This document shows, one piece after another, positions 1 to 6,555 of a stretch of 26,030 nt of DNA. Under the pieces are notes generated by a model. That model was not told the DNA's origin. It was given only the letters and a program-made list of their open reading frames with translations, and searched no databases. Made by a program: the position numbers and the translations under genes. Each line of letters begins with the position of its first letter. Position 1 is the stretch's first letter. The stretch comes from Candidatus Poribacteria bacterium (lineage in GTDB: Bacteria; Abyssobacteria; SURF-5), in contig JACRIR010000153.1 in NCBI GenBank assembly GCA_016215705.1, positions 1 through 26,030 on the forward strand, given 5' to 3'.

Positions 1-261
1 CATTGGCTTTTGCCTGCGGAGTTGACCAAAGCGATCAGATACCATCACATGCCGGAACTCGAGCCTGCTCCGAAAGGGCCTGCAAGCATCATATTCCTGG
101 CGAACAAATTCTGTAAGGCGGACGCCGCCAAAACGGCTGAGCAAGCAATCTTTGATGAGCGGGCACTGGAAGCTCTAAGAGTGCTCGGTATGCCGGAGAA
201 GTCGTTCAAGACAGTGCTGGAGACTTATGTCGGACTATCTAATGAAATGACGGTTTTCTAA
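1..261 (+). CDS. HDOD-domain protein, C-terminal end (5' truncated)
   Basis: The frame is open from the first base of the window and stops at 261, so only the last 86 or so residues are present. The opening residues read HWLLPAELTKAIRYHH, followed by PASIIFLANKFCKAD. This is the late part of an HDOD (HD-related output) domain, where a small helix, an 'AI.yHH' segment and an 'i.laN' helix are typical. HDOD proteins are non-catalytic relatives of HD phosphohydrolases that act in signalling and motility control. The N-terminal part, which might hold a receiver or another sensor domain, lies outside the window. The stop is 18 nt before the next gene, so the two are probably co-transcribed. The family call rests on a short fragment. 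Confidence 0.6.
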   Translation, partial: HWLLPAELTKAIRYHHMPELEPAPKGPASIIFLANKFCKADAAKTAEQAIFDERALEALRVLGMPEKSFKTVLETYVGLSNEMTVF

Positions 262-279
262 GAAGGAAGGAGGAATCTG

Positions 280-756
280 ATGGCTAAGGTCCTCGTGCTC
301 TACTTCACAAGAACCGGCAATACGAAGGCGATGGCCGAGTTTGTCGCTGACGCCGCCGAGAAAGAAGGCGCACATGTGGCGCTGCGAGATATCGAAGAGA
401 CGAAGCCTGACGAGATGCTCAACTTCGACGCCGTCATAGCCGGCTCACCGACATATTACGGCGGAATGGCTGGAAAAATGAAGGATTTTTTTGATTTTAG
501 CGTAGCGCATCACGGTAAGCTCGAGGGCAAGGTGGGCGGCGCCTTTGCTTCTTCCGCCAATATCGGCGGGGGCAACGAGACCACTGTTTTGAGCATTTTA
601 CAGGTCATGCTGATACACGGGATGATTGTGCAAGGAACCGCCGATGGCGATCATTACGGGCCGGTTTCCGTCGACTCGCCCGACGATCGAGTAAAGTCTC
701 AATGCCAGGCGCTTGGCAGACGCGTGGCAGCGTTGTCGAAAAGGCTGTTCGGCTAG
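280..756 (+). CDS. Flavodoxin / NAD(P)H:quinone oxidoreductase-like FMN protein
   Basis: This is a 158-residue single-domain protein with the flavodoxin fold. The FMN phosphate-binding loop is at residues 9-15 (TRTGNTK), directly after the first beta strand (KVLVLYF). A second flavin-contact segment, AGSPTYYGG, is at about residues 54-62 and is followed by the KMKDFFD helix. Length and motifs fit short WrbA-like or general flavodoxin-family proteins, which carry electrons or reduce quinones in the cytosol using FMN. The start is well supported: the purine-rich aaggaaggagga lies at 264-275, just before ATG 280. It follows the HDOD gene by 18 nt and is probably in the same transcript. Electron carrier and quinone reductase cannot be told apart here. 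Confidence 0.85.
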   Translation: MAKVLVLYFTRTGNTKAMAEFVADAAEKEGAHVALRDIEETKPDEMLNFDAVIAGSPTYYGGMAGKMKDFFDFSVAHHGKLEGKVGGAFASSANIGGGNETTVLSILQVMLIHGMIVQGTADGDHYGPVSVDSPDDRVKSQCQALGRRVAALSKRLFG

Positions 757-881
757 GTTTGATTCTTTCTGCATAACGATACTGTAATCCTCCGACACGA
801 CTGCAATGCCTTCTTGGTCCGCACAATTTCTCAGAAGCCATAAGTATCTTATAGCAAAAGGCTTATCATTGTGACTTTTTT

Positions 882-896
882 TGGCACAAATAATGC
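882..896 (+). promoter_or_regulatory. Probable sigma-54 (-24/-12) promoter
   Basis: The sequence TGGCACAAATAATGC has GG at 883-884 and GC at 895-896, separated by exactly 10 bases, as sigma-54 RNA polymerase requires. The -24 half is a perfect TGGCAC; the -12 half is ATGC instead of TTGC. The start point would be near 908, about 43 nt before the ATG at 951. A nested palindrome (AAGCC 836-840 / GGCTT 860-864 with ATAAG/CTTAT inside) lies just upstream. No activator-binding site is recognised. Confidence 0.5.
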
Positions 897-950
897 GAAA
901 ATTCGTTTGGTGACAGGTTTGGCAGGGATTCAAATGAAGAGGGTGTGCGT

Positions 951-1244
951 ATGATTTGGACGCTATGGGATTCAGGCTGGCAGCAACTCATTTCCTTTTA
1001 CGAGCATTGGAAGAATTACCCTGAGGGGATTCTTCTGGCAGGCGTCATGTTCTTCTTGATTCTTCGCAGAAGATTCAAGGCGAGTCTTATACTTGCATTC
1101 GGAATTGCGCTGTGTTATGCAAACTACTATATCTTGAAGCAGCATGTTTTTCTTGCGATACCGCCTCTTTATGCGATGGGCTTCGGGGCAGTTTCGATCG
1201 TTCTTTTGTTGCTTCTGCTTTACCAGTTCATCCACACGGCCTGA
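951..1244 (+). CDS. Small multi-pass membrane protein, unknown function
   Basis: This 97-residue protein has an amphipathic N-terminus (MIWTLWDSGWQQLISFYEHW) and three likely membrane segments at roughly residues 26-38, 44-62 and 68-92. The last is very rich in Val and Leu. A basic RRRFK turn sits between the first two. I do not recognise the family. ATG 951 is preferred over the in-frame GTG at 945, because gaagaggg at 935-942 is well spaced only for the ATG. The gene stands alone, 194 nt after the flavodoxin gene. It has a probable sigma-54 promoter upstream and a long structured 3' region ending in a terminator. A small membrane protein switched on by an alternative sigma factor would suit envelope or stress responses, but this is inference. 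Confidence 0.65.
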   Translation: MIWTLWDSGWQQLISFYEHWKNYPEGILLAGVMFFLILRRRFKASLILAFGIALCYANYYILKQHVFLAIPPLYAMGFGAVSIVLLLLLLYQFIHTA

Positions 1245-1337
1245 AGGCCGTCACAAATGGTTCGGAGTCGAAGTTCACAAGTCGCGGATTGCAGTTTCAG
1301 GCTTTTGGTCGAGAGCGTTTGTTCTCTTTACGAACAG

Positions 1338-1376
1338 TCCGCCCCGGCCGGGTATAAGAGATTCAGCCGGAGCGGA
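1338..1376 (+). other. Structured 3' region: long interrupted hairpin
   Basis: TCCGC-C-CCGGC (1338-1348) pairs with GCCGG-A-GCGGA (1366-1376), giving ten base pairs around a single C/A mismatch and closing a 17-nt loop. It lies between the small membrane-protein gene and the terminator at 1402-1466, where no open frame looks coding. It is either part of a long 3' UTR or a small RNA processed from it. Confidence 0.35.
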
Positions 1377-1401
1377 TGAAAGAGTCTTGAGAAGAGCTTC
1401 T

Positions 1402-1466
1402 GCCGCGAGTCCGGGGAAGTGAATCACAGGGGAGTGGTTTCTCATCCACTCGCGGCTCTTTTTTCC
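1402..1466 (+). terminator. Rho-independent terminator with alternative inner hairpin
   Basis: GCCGCGAGT (1402-1410) is perfectly complementary to ACTCGCGGC (1448-1456), followed by tcttttttcc, a good U-tract on the plus strand. A competing hairpin, GAGTGG (1432-1437) with CCACTC (1446-1451), uses the same ACTC bases, so the two pairings exclude each other. It ends the transcript of the small membrane-protein gene. It does not serve the convergent dodecin gene, since no T-run follows on the minus strand. Confidence 0.65.
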
Positions 1467-1469
1467 AGT

Positions 1470-1673
1470 TTAGTTTTCCAGGATGAATGTGATATGCATC
1501 TGGACCCGGAATTCCGTAATTTTCCCGTCCTCCACTTTTGCCTTCATAGAGATAACTTCCAGTCCCGTGATGCCTCTGAGGGTCTTGGCTGCGCGCTTCA
1601 GCCCCTCTTTCACTGCATCGTCAAAGCCTTTCGGTGATGACGCGATGATCTCTGTAACTCGTGCTACCGCCAT
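1470..1673 (-). CDS. Dodecin family flavin-binding protein
   Basis: This 67-residue protein is the usual size for dodecin. The N-terminal MAVARVTEIIASSPKGFDDAV and the central LRGITGLEVISMKAKVEDGKI.EFRV segment match the conserved dodecin pattern closely. Dodecins form hollow dodecamers that store and buffer riboflavin, FMN or FAD in the cytosol, protecting against free flavin chemistry. The start is clear, with a strong GGAGGTG ribosome site a few bases upstream. It is a single gene, convergent with the small membrane-protein gene. A flavodoxin lies 700 nt away, but no shared operon is implied. Confidence 0.93.
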   Translation of the reverse strand: MAVARVTEIIASSPKGFDDAVKEGLKRAAKTLRGITGLEVISMKAKVEDGKITEFRVQMHITFILEN

Positions 1674-1805
1674 TTTTCACCTCCGTTTTGGTTCCACTCC
1701 CCTGCCCCGTTTTGGTAAGTATGTCATAGGTTCGAAGAAACGGATATCGTGGAAGACATGGCCGCTCTGATTCTTGCGCTGTGGCACTCGTGACAGGAGA
1801 ATTTG

Positions 1806-2819
1806 TCACGAGCCTTTCTCGATTGTCTTGACCCAGTCCAGCACTTGCTTGTCGGGGCCTCCCAGTTCCAGATATTTCTTGTAGTATTCAAGCGCCTTCT
1901 GATCGTCAACAACGTAGTCATCATAGATGATCCCGAGATTGATGTAGATGTCGGGAAGGTCCGGATTGAGTCTCCTTGCTTCATTGAGCTCGCGAATCGC
2001 GTCGTCGAAAAGGCGGAGGTGTTTGTATATTTCCCCCAGATTGCAGTGTGCGACGGCATTTTCCGGCGCTGTTGCTATAGCGGCCTTAAGCGCCTCGGCT
2101 GCTCGCTCATACTGGCCTCCATCGTGATATACGCGCGCCAGATCGACATAACAGTTTGCGCATTTACGGGCGAAGTCGTTCCTTTCCGCTGCGCTTGCAT
2201 TCAGAGATTGAATTCTCTGATCCAGCAGAGCGAGGTCATCATTGGCGAGTCCATCCAGAAACTTGTCGTGTTCCCCGAGTCCCAGAGCCTGTTTGACTTT
2301 GGCGAGCAGAGCCGTCTCAGGGGCCGCAGAGGTTTCCTGGACAGGTTGGCTTTCAGGCCGGGCGGACGATTCATCGTGAACCGGTGTCTCAACGGGTTGC
2401 ACGGAGGCGGCCGGTTTCAGAAGCGTGTCCATCTCATTGAAGAACTTCTCTCTTGTTTTGGCGTCCGCGTTGTCGAACCAATATTTGCGGTCGGTCTTTG
2501 CGCTGAGCTCGACGCGGGTGGTTTGCTCGTCGATCTTCTTGACGTTGGCCGTTACCGTTCCGTTGCCTTTGCCTGTCTTGAAGACGATGATGCCCGAGTC
2601 GTGCTTGACAAGTTTGGCGCTGCTGCTGTCGATTTGCCTGAGCGAGTCGACGGCGGCTCGAAAAGTGGTATTATAGTCCGCCTGGTATACGCGTCTGTTC
2701 TCTGATGAACCGAGAACATCAATGTCTGAGAGCCGAGGAGGTTTCAAGGTTTTCATTGAACTGCAGGCGGTGACGAGGGTCATGACAATTACGCCGCCTG
2801 CCAAACAAAGTTTTCTCAT
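1806..2819 (-). CDS. TPR-repeat lipoprotein, unknown function
   Basis: This 337-residue protein opens with a lipoprotein signal: MRK, a hydrophobic stretch, then the lipobox LVTAC with the acylated Cys at residue 19. It is therefore exported and membrane-anchored. Residues 45-130 form an alpha/beta segment (RRVYQADYNTTFRAAVDSLRQ... ending KYWFDN) resembling the small domains that many envelope lipoproteins carry. A Pro/Ser/Glu-rich linker follows (about 133-170). Residues 215-330 hold three tetratricopeptide repeats (CYVDLARVYHDGGQYERAAE, AHCNLGEIYKHLRLFDDAIR, IYINLGIIYDDYVVDDQKAL). TPRs bind partner proteins, so an assembly or scaffold role in the envelope is likely, though no partner is evident. 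GGAG lies about 10 nt before ATG. Two unknown envelope proteins lie upstream on the same strand. Confidence 0.8.
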   Translation of the reverse strand: MRKLCLAGGVIVMTLVTACSSMKTLKPPRLSDIDVLGSSENRRVYQADYNTTFRAAVDSLRQIDSSSAKLVKHDSGIIVFKTGKGNGTVTANVKKIDEQTTRVELSAKTDRKYWFDNADAKTREKFFNEMDTLLKPAASVQPVETPVHDESSARPESQPVQETSAAPETALLAKVKQALGLGEHDKFLDGLANDDLALLDQRIQSLNASAAERNDFARKCANCYVDLARVYHDGGQYERAAEALKAAIATAPENAVAHCNLGEIYKHLRLFDDAIRELNEARRLNPDLPDIYINLGIIYDDYVVDDQKALEYYKKYLELGGPDKQVLDWVKTIEKGS

Positions 2820-2907
2820 GAATGGTCACTCCGTTTGTGGGCCTAATGCTACTTCGCAGCGCAAACGCCGACGTTTGACTGCATGGGCTCGCGCCATGAT
2901 GTTGTTA

Positions 2908-3231
2908 TTATGGGTTGACTTGCTGGGCCCGCATATCTCTGCCGACTTTTTCTATCGAGGACGCAACCCGCTCGTTTGAGCGCGCATGTTCCTTGATGGC
3001 TGCTGCTATGTGCTCGTTGGCCTGGGCGACCGCCTTGAGGCCGTTGGCAATCTCCGCAGTCAGCCTGTCCGGCGCAATGTGCTCGGCAATGCGGGCCGCC
3101 TCGACGGCCGGTGGAATCGAGTCCTGATTTGCGCCTGCTTCTCGCGTTCGCGTCAGGGAAACCAGCAGGTTCGCCAAGAGGGCAAGAGTGACAAGCGCCA
3201 GGAGAATGTTTGTAATCTTTTGTGACTTCAT
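2908..3231 (-). CDS. Small membrane-anchored protein with coiled-coil tail
   Basis: This is a 107-residue protein. One hydrophobic segment at residues 7-27 (TNILLALVTLALLANLLVSL) is preceded by MKSQK, so it is probably an N-terminal signal anchor with the rest in the periplasm. Residues 38-100 are Ala/Glu/Lys/Arg-rich and heptad-like (AARIAEHIAPDRLTAEIANG, then KAVAQANEHIAAAIKEHARS), suggesting a helical coiled coil. The ATG at 3231 is chosen over an in-frame ATG 18 nt upstream because aaggaagg lies 7 nt before it. I do not recognise the family. The gene lies 88 nt upstream of the TPR lipoprotein and 59 nt after the secreted protein, so the three may be co-expressed. Confidence 0.6.
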   Translation of the reverse strand: MKSQKITNILLALVTLALLANLLVSLTRTREAGANQDSIPPAVEAARIAEHIAPDRLTAEIANGLKAVAQANEHIAAAIKEHARSNERVASSIEKVGRDMRAQQVNP

Positions 3232-3290
3232 CGTTCGCCTTCCTTTCATGATTAGGACCCAACGATTGACCTGGTTGCTCTTCTGAATGG

Positions 3291-3794
3291 CTATCTTATC
3301 GGCTCATATACTTCGACATCGTCCATAATCTCCGGGATGTTTCTCGCATCGAAGGCATCCCAATCTGTTTCCGAGATTTTGCCGGATGCGATACGCGCCG
3401 CAAAAATCAGATGCGTAAGATTGTTTGTGCCCGTATTTGGAGGAGAATAATACTCTCCGATCATCACGGATTCAACACGCGCCGGCCATCCCCATCCTTT
3501 CAGTATTTTGCAAACCTTTGCAGCGTCGTTAAAGACACCGATCTGGAGGCCGGCCCGCGTAGGGCTATTGTTTGCGTTCAAAGATATACCCAGTACATTC
3601 TTGCCGTTTTTGACGCCTTTCTTTATTTGGACTACCCGCGGCGCGCCTGTGTTTGTTTTTTTCCCGAGTTGTTTCTCAATCGCTCTCGCGAGAATCGTCG
3701 GATCGTCATGCTGCGCCAAGACGGATGCGCCGGCAGACGCCACCAGCGCCGTTGCAATCAATGAGGAAGTCGCCCATGTTATGAACCTATTCAT
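3291..3794 (-). CDS. Secreted protein of unknown function
   Basis: This is a 167-residue protein with a standard Sec signal peptide (residues 1 to about 27; hydrophobic core SSLIATALVASAGASV, probable cleavage after VLA). The mature part is about 140 residues with a mixed alpha/beta pattern. It includes a single Cys (KVCKILKGWGWP) and the segment VESVMIGEYYSPPNTGTNN. No family is recognised and no enzyme motif is visible. There is no ribosome-binding site before the ATG. Instead an extended -10 promoter lies so close that the leader would be only a few bases (see 3806-3814). It probably heads the group running toward the TPR lipoprotein. Confidence 0.65.
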   Translation of the reverse strand: MNRFITWATSSLIATALVASAGASVLAQHDDPTILARAIEKQLGKKTNTGAPRVVQIKKGVKNGKNVLGISLNANNSPTRAGLQIGVFNDAAKVCKILKGWGWPARVESVMIGEYYSPPNTGTNNLTHLIFAARIASGKISETDWDAFDARNIPEIMDDVEVYEPIR

Positions 3795-3805
3795 AGTTTT
3801 GAAGA

Positions 3806-3814
3806 ATTATATCA
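3806..3814 (-). promoter_or_regulatory. Extended -10 promoter of the secreted-protein gene
   Basis: Read on the minus strand this is TGATATAAT, a perfect TATAAT with the extended TGn element. No good -35 is seen at 17 nt, which extended -10 promoters tolerate. Transcription would begin near 3799, only about five bases before the ATG at 3794. Confidence 0.5.
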
Positions 3815-3843
3815 TAACGCGGGTGCAACACGCCAAAGAGGAA

Positions 3844-4063
3844 GGGACACCAAAATCCGCACGTAAGAAAAGACACTGCTCGACCGATATGTCTCATAGC
3901 ACGGAAAACATTGAATATTCTCATTTTTCATCAGTCAGGCCTTCAGCATGCGCTCCTTGACGATACCTCGACCGGGCAAAAACAGCTACAACGCTGTAGA
4001 ATAAGGCTGATAGGGGCATTATGTCCAAATCAGCGTTCCTTACGTGCGGATTTTGGGGACACC
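3844..4063. mobile_element. MITE-like element with 16-bp inverted repeats and 8-bp target duplication
   Basis: AAAATCCGCACGTAAG at 3852-3867 is repeated as its exact inverse complement at 4039-4054. The 204-bp unit so defined is flanked on both sides by the direct repeat GGGACACC (3844-3851 and 4056-4063). Terminal inverted repeats plus an 8-bp duplication are the signature of a cut-and-paste insertion. The interior is too short for a transposase and contains no significant frame, so this would be a non-autonomous element or deletion remnant. The parent family cannot be named without finding a full copy. GGGACACC-like words are also common in REP-type repeats, which leaves some doubt about the duplication. 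Confidence 0.55.
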
Positions 4064-4224
4064 AGCGGCGACAAATCTTTGGGTTTGTCCAAGAGCCGCA
4101 AATGGCTTCATGAATATCCTCCCATTGTCACGTTGGTATTCTCGATGTGTATGACACCGCGGAACCTTTGTGGGAGCGCATCATGATGCGCCCTTGCAAG
4201 AACCGTTGAAACAATGACAGGGCA

Positions 4225-4983
4225 CTAGCCTGCGGATATTTCCGGCTGCTCGGCGGTCAGATCAAGGAACACGTCTTCCAGGTTGCGAACGTCACTGGCC
4301 TTGATTTCTTCGACGGTTCCAAGCGCGACCAGTTTGCCCTTATGGATTATGCCTATCCTGTCGGCAATCTCTTCGGCGATGCCGAGCGTATGAGTGGACA
4401 TGAATATACTTACGCCTTCATGTGTCCTCGACCTCAGATAGTCTTTGACGAAGCGTATGCTTTTTGGATCGAGGCCGACCCATGGTTCGTCAACGATTAC
4501 AACCTTGGGGGCGTGAAGGAAGGTTGCGCTGAAGACTAGTTTCTGGCGCATTCCATGAGAGTAGTCTTCCGTGAGCTGGTCGGCATATTGGAGGATACCA
4601 AACAGATCGAGCAATTCATCGATTCTGCCGTTGAGTGAAGAGCTATTGACCTGGTACATGCCCGCGACGAATTTCATGAATTCACGGCCCGAGAGTTTAT
4701 CGTAAAGGTACGGATGGTCGGGGATGTAGCCGATCGCGCGTTTGGACTCTACGGGATTGAGTGTGACATCGTTGCCGTCGATAGTGGCGGTTCCGGATGT
4801 CGGCCGCAACAATCCGGCGAGTATCTTTATAGTCGTCGTCTTCCCGGCCCCGTTGGGTCCGAGGAAACAGAAGAATTCTCCTTCATGGACGTCCAGGCTG
4901 AGGTTGTCAACGGCCTTCGCGCCGCCGAACACCTTTGTCAGGTTCTTGATTTGAATGATCGGTTTCATGCTTTGCAGTGTCAT
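4225..4983 (-). CDS. ABC transporter ATP-binding protein (ABC-2 exporter type)
   Basis: This is a 252-residue nucleotide-binding subunit. Walker A is GPNGAGKT (residues 42-49), the signature is YSHGMRQ (141-147, the variant usual in ABC-2 exporters), Walker B with its catalytic Glu is VVIVDEP (161-167), and the switch His is in MSTH (His198). The family energises a separate ABC-2 membrane subunit that exports drugs, lipids or polymers. The start ATG overlaps the stop of the ThiD2 gene (ATGA), implying translational coupling; a second in-frame ATG at 4968 is possible. It is the last gene of the pcrA operon. No permease gene is adjacent: downstream is gene-free sequence with an insertion element. 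The partner must be encoded elsewhere or has been lost. Confidence 0.9.
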   Translation of the reverse strand: MTLQSMKPIIQIKNLTKVFGGAKAVDNLSLDVHEGEFFCFLGPNGAGKTTTIKILAGLLRPTSGTATIDGNDVTLNPVESKRAIGYIPDHPYLYDKLSGREFMKFVAGMYQVNSSSLNGRIDELLDLFGILQYADQLTEDYSHGMRQKLVFSATFLHAPKVVIVDEPWVGLDPKSIRFVKDYLRSRTHEGVSIFMSTHTLGIAEEIADRIGIIHKGKLVALGTVEEIKASDVRNLEDVFLDLTAEQPEISAG

Positions 4984-5480
4984 GGGCGTTTGTTTCCACT
5001 CTTTCGCGGTTTCCGCAAAGAGCAGAGTCTTATGTCCCTTTCGAGGGAATATGTTTCGAAGCGCAACCGTTTGAACTCCGCCGCGGCCGCTGTAGACAGC
5101 AGCTTTGAATACTCCTCCAACACTCGTAACGCTTCCTGGGACCTTCGGAGATTGGCCATGACAACGTGGTCGAAGCCATTCCGATTGCTTTCGGATGCCG
5201 TCGAGTTCGTGGCGCCCACGTCCGAAGCGCTCTCGCGTGAAGCTATGAGCTGTTCGTCGAGGTTCATGACGCTCACCGCGCCGGTAATCCTGTGGCGAAA
5301 CGCCTTCAGACGCGCCGTAAACTCGGCGTTATCAAGGACAAGCCGAAGGTATTCCTCCACCACTCTCAGGCCCTCACGGGCACGGTTGGCGTTCGCGTCG
5401 AGTATCCTGCATATTTTGGCATTGTGCGCCATCGCAAGCCTCAGTTTCTTCCCATTGCTCAATCCTGAGGTCAAACTCAT
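4980..5480 (-). CDS. Stand-alone ThiD2-like protein (N-terminal domain of some ThiE enzymes)
   Basis: This protein of about 166 residues contains the characteristic block CRILDANANRAREGLRVVEE, then FTARLKAFRHRITGAV, and later ANLRRSQEALRVLEEYSKLL. This helical domain is normally found fused in front of thiamine-phosphate synthase and is known as ThiD2. In the fusion it phosphorylates hydroxymethylpyrimidine phosphate and is unrelated to ThiD. Here no ThiE barrel follows: the protein stops after the domain. Starting at 5480 the ATG overlaps the pheA stop (ATGA); an in-frame ATG at 5432 (MAHNAK) sits closer to the conserved block and is an alternative. It is the third gene in the pcrA operon and overlaps the ABC gene by 4 nt. 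The family is clear; the activity is inferred. Confidence 0.75.
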   Translation of the reverse strand: MSLTSGLSNGKKLRLAMAHNAKICRILDANANRAREGLRVVEEYLRLVLDNAEFTARLKAFRHRITGAVSVMNLDEQLIASRESASDVGATNSTASESNRNGFDHVVMANLRRSQEALRVLEEYSKLLSTAAAAEFKRLRFETYSLERDIRLCSLRKPRKSGNKRP

Positions 5481-6541
5481 TGCCGCCCGCTCGGGTAGGA
5501 GCCGAGGGTCTTCAGAAAAATGCAATTCGTGGCGGCCTCTTCGAGCGCAAGGGCCACATGGGGATCACCCGAATGTCCCTCCAGATCAACGAAGAACACA
5601 TACTCCCATGCCCTCTGTCGCGAGGGTCTCGATTCGATGCGGGTGAGATTGATCTTATGATTTGCAAAAGTCTTAAGAACTTCGAAGAGCGTTCCCACTT
5701 TGTGTTTGATCGAGAACATAATGGAGGTCTTATCGCGTCCACTCCTTTCAGCGGTTGAGTGACCGATGACGAGGAAGCGCGTGCAATTATTGGGGCTGTC
5801 CTCGATCCTGCGCGCGAGAAGATTCAGATGATATATTTCGGCGGCATGCTCATTCGCGACGGCGGCGGCAGTGGGGTCTTTCTGAGCCAGTTCTGCGGCT
5901 TGCGCCGTGCTCGATGTTGCAATGAGCTCAGCGTGCGGGATGTTTGCCTCGAGCCATTGGCGACACTGGCCGAGAGCCTGGGGATGGGAATACACTTTTT
6001 CGATATCGCTCAGCGAGCCCTTTCCCATCAGATTATGAGAAACTTCCAGCATGATCTCAGAAAAAATCTGAAGGTCAGATTCCATAAACATGTCGAGCGT
6101 ATGACTCACAATTCCTTCCGTGGAATTCTCGATGGGGACCACTCCGTAATCGGCGCGCCGTTTTTGCACGTCGTTGAAAACCTCTGATATTGTCCGGGCC
6201 GGAATATAGCCGGTCGAGCTTCCGAACTTTTGGAGAGCCGCCAGGTGCGCGAACGTCGCAAGCGGGCCGAGGTAGCTTACCGTAAGGGGTTTTTCCATGC
6301 TTCGGCTTGCAGAGATTATCTCCTTGTATATGGATTTCAGGGCGTCGTTCTTCAGAGGGCCTTTGTTCCTGGCGCATATCTGCTCGAGGATTTGTTGTTC
6401 CCGGCCGGGGGCATAGATGTGGGTATTCGCCTGTTCCTTGAGCTTGCCGGCTTCCATCGCAGCCTTTGCGCGCTCATTAAGAAGACGAATCAATTCAGTG
6501 TCGATTTCATCGATTTTCCGGCGGATTTCATCAATCGACAT
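5477..6541 (-). CDS. pheA: Bifunctional chorismate mutase / prephenate dehydratase (P-protein)
   Basis: This 354-residue cytosolic enzyme converts chorismate to prephenate and then to phenylpyruvate for phenylalanine synthesis. Residues 1-85 are an AroQ chorismate mutase (IDEIRRKIDEIDTELIRLLNER, then GKLK). Residues 93-265 are the dehydratase (YLGPLATFAHLAA, VVPIENSTEGIV, SHPQALGQC, and the catalytic TRF within NNCTRFLVIG). Residues 275-350 are an ACT regulatory domain with GTLFEVLKTF and the ESRP phenylalanine-binding motif, so feedback inhibition is expected. One difference from the usual YLGPEGTFS motif is Leu-Ala in place of Glu-Gly. ATG 6541 gives the standard N-terminus; an upstream TTG (6559) overlapping the pcrA stop is less likely. 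It is coupled to its neighbours by overlaps. Confidence 0.95.
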   Translation of the reverse strand: MSIDEIRRKIDEIDTELIRLLNERAKAAMEAGKLKEQANTHIYAPGREQQILEQICARNKGPLKNDALKSIYKEIISASRSMEKPLTVSYLGPLATFAHLAALQKFGSSTGYIPARTISEVFNDVQKRRADYGVVPIENSTEGIVSHTLDMFMESDLQIFSEIMLEVSHNLMGKGSLSDIEKVYSHPQALGQCRQWLEANIPHAELIATSSTAQAAELAQKDPTAAAVANEHAAEIYHLNLLARRIEDSPNNCTRFLVIGHSTAERSGRDKTSIMFSIKHKVGTLFEVLKTFANHKINLTRIESRPSRQRAWEYVFFVDLEGHSGDPHVALALEEAATNCIFLKTLGSYPSGRQ

Positions 6542-6555
6542 AGCAAGGGGCCCTT

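Larger units (their letters stand above)
3795..4224. other. Gene-free stretch with MITE-like element and palindrome
   Basis: No open frame here looks coding on either strand. It holds the extended -10 promoter (3806-3814), the inverted-repeat element (3844-4063), a small hairpin CTACA-acgc-TGTAG inside that element, and a perfect 16-nt palindrome (GCGCATCATGATGCGC, 4176-4191) about 35 nt past the end of the ABC gene. The palindrome has no U-tract, so it is not a clear terminator. Confidence 0.55.

Noticed and set aside
598-933. Minus-strand open frames opposite the flavodoxin gene
   Set aside because: They are antisense to a well-supported gene, have no ribosome site and no recognisable protein pattern.
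1724-1803. Minus-strand frame containing CHECH, resembling a multihaem cytochrome motif
   Set aside because: It lies in the frame that overlaps the TPR lipoprotein antisense and out of phase, has no signal peptide or second CxxCH spacing, and the frame shadows a better gene.
3940-4035. Short minus-strand frames inside the MITE-like element (for example LPGRGIVKERMLKA before a stop)
   Set aside because: Too short to assign to a transposase, with stops on both sides; recorded only as part of the element's interior.
4176-4191. Perfect palindrome GCGCATCATGATGCGC as terminator of the ABC gene
   Set aside because: No T-run follows on either strand, so termination cannot be claimed.
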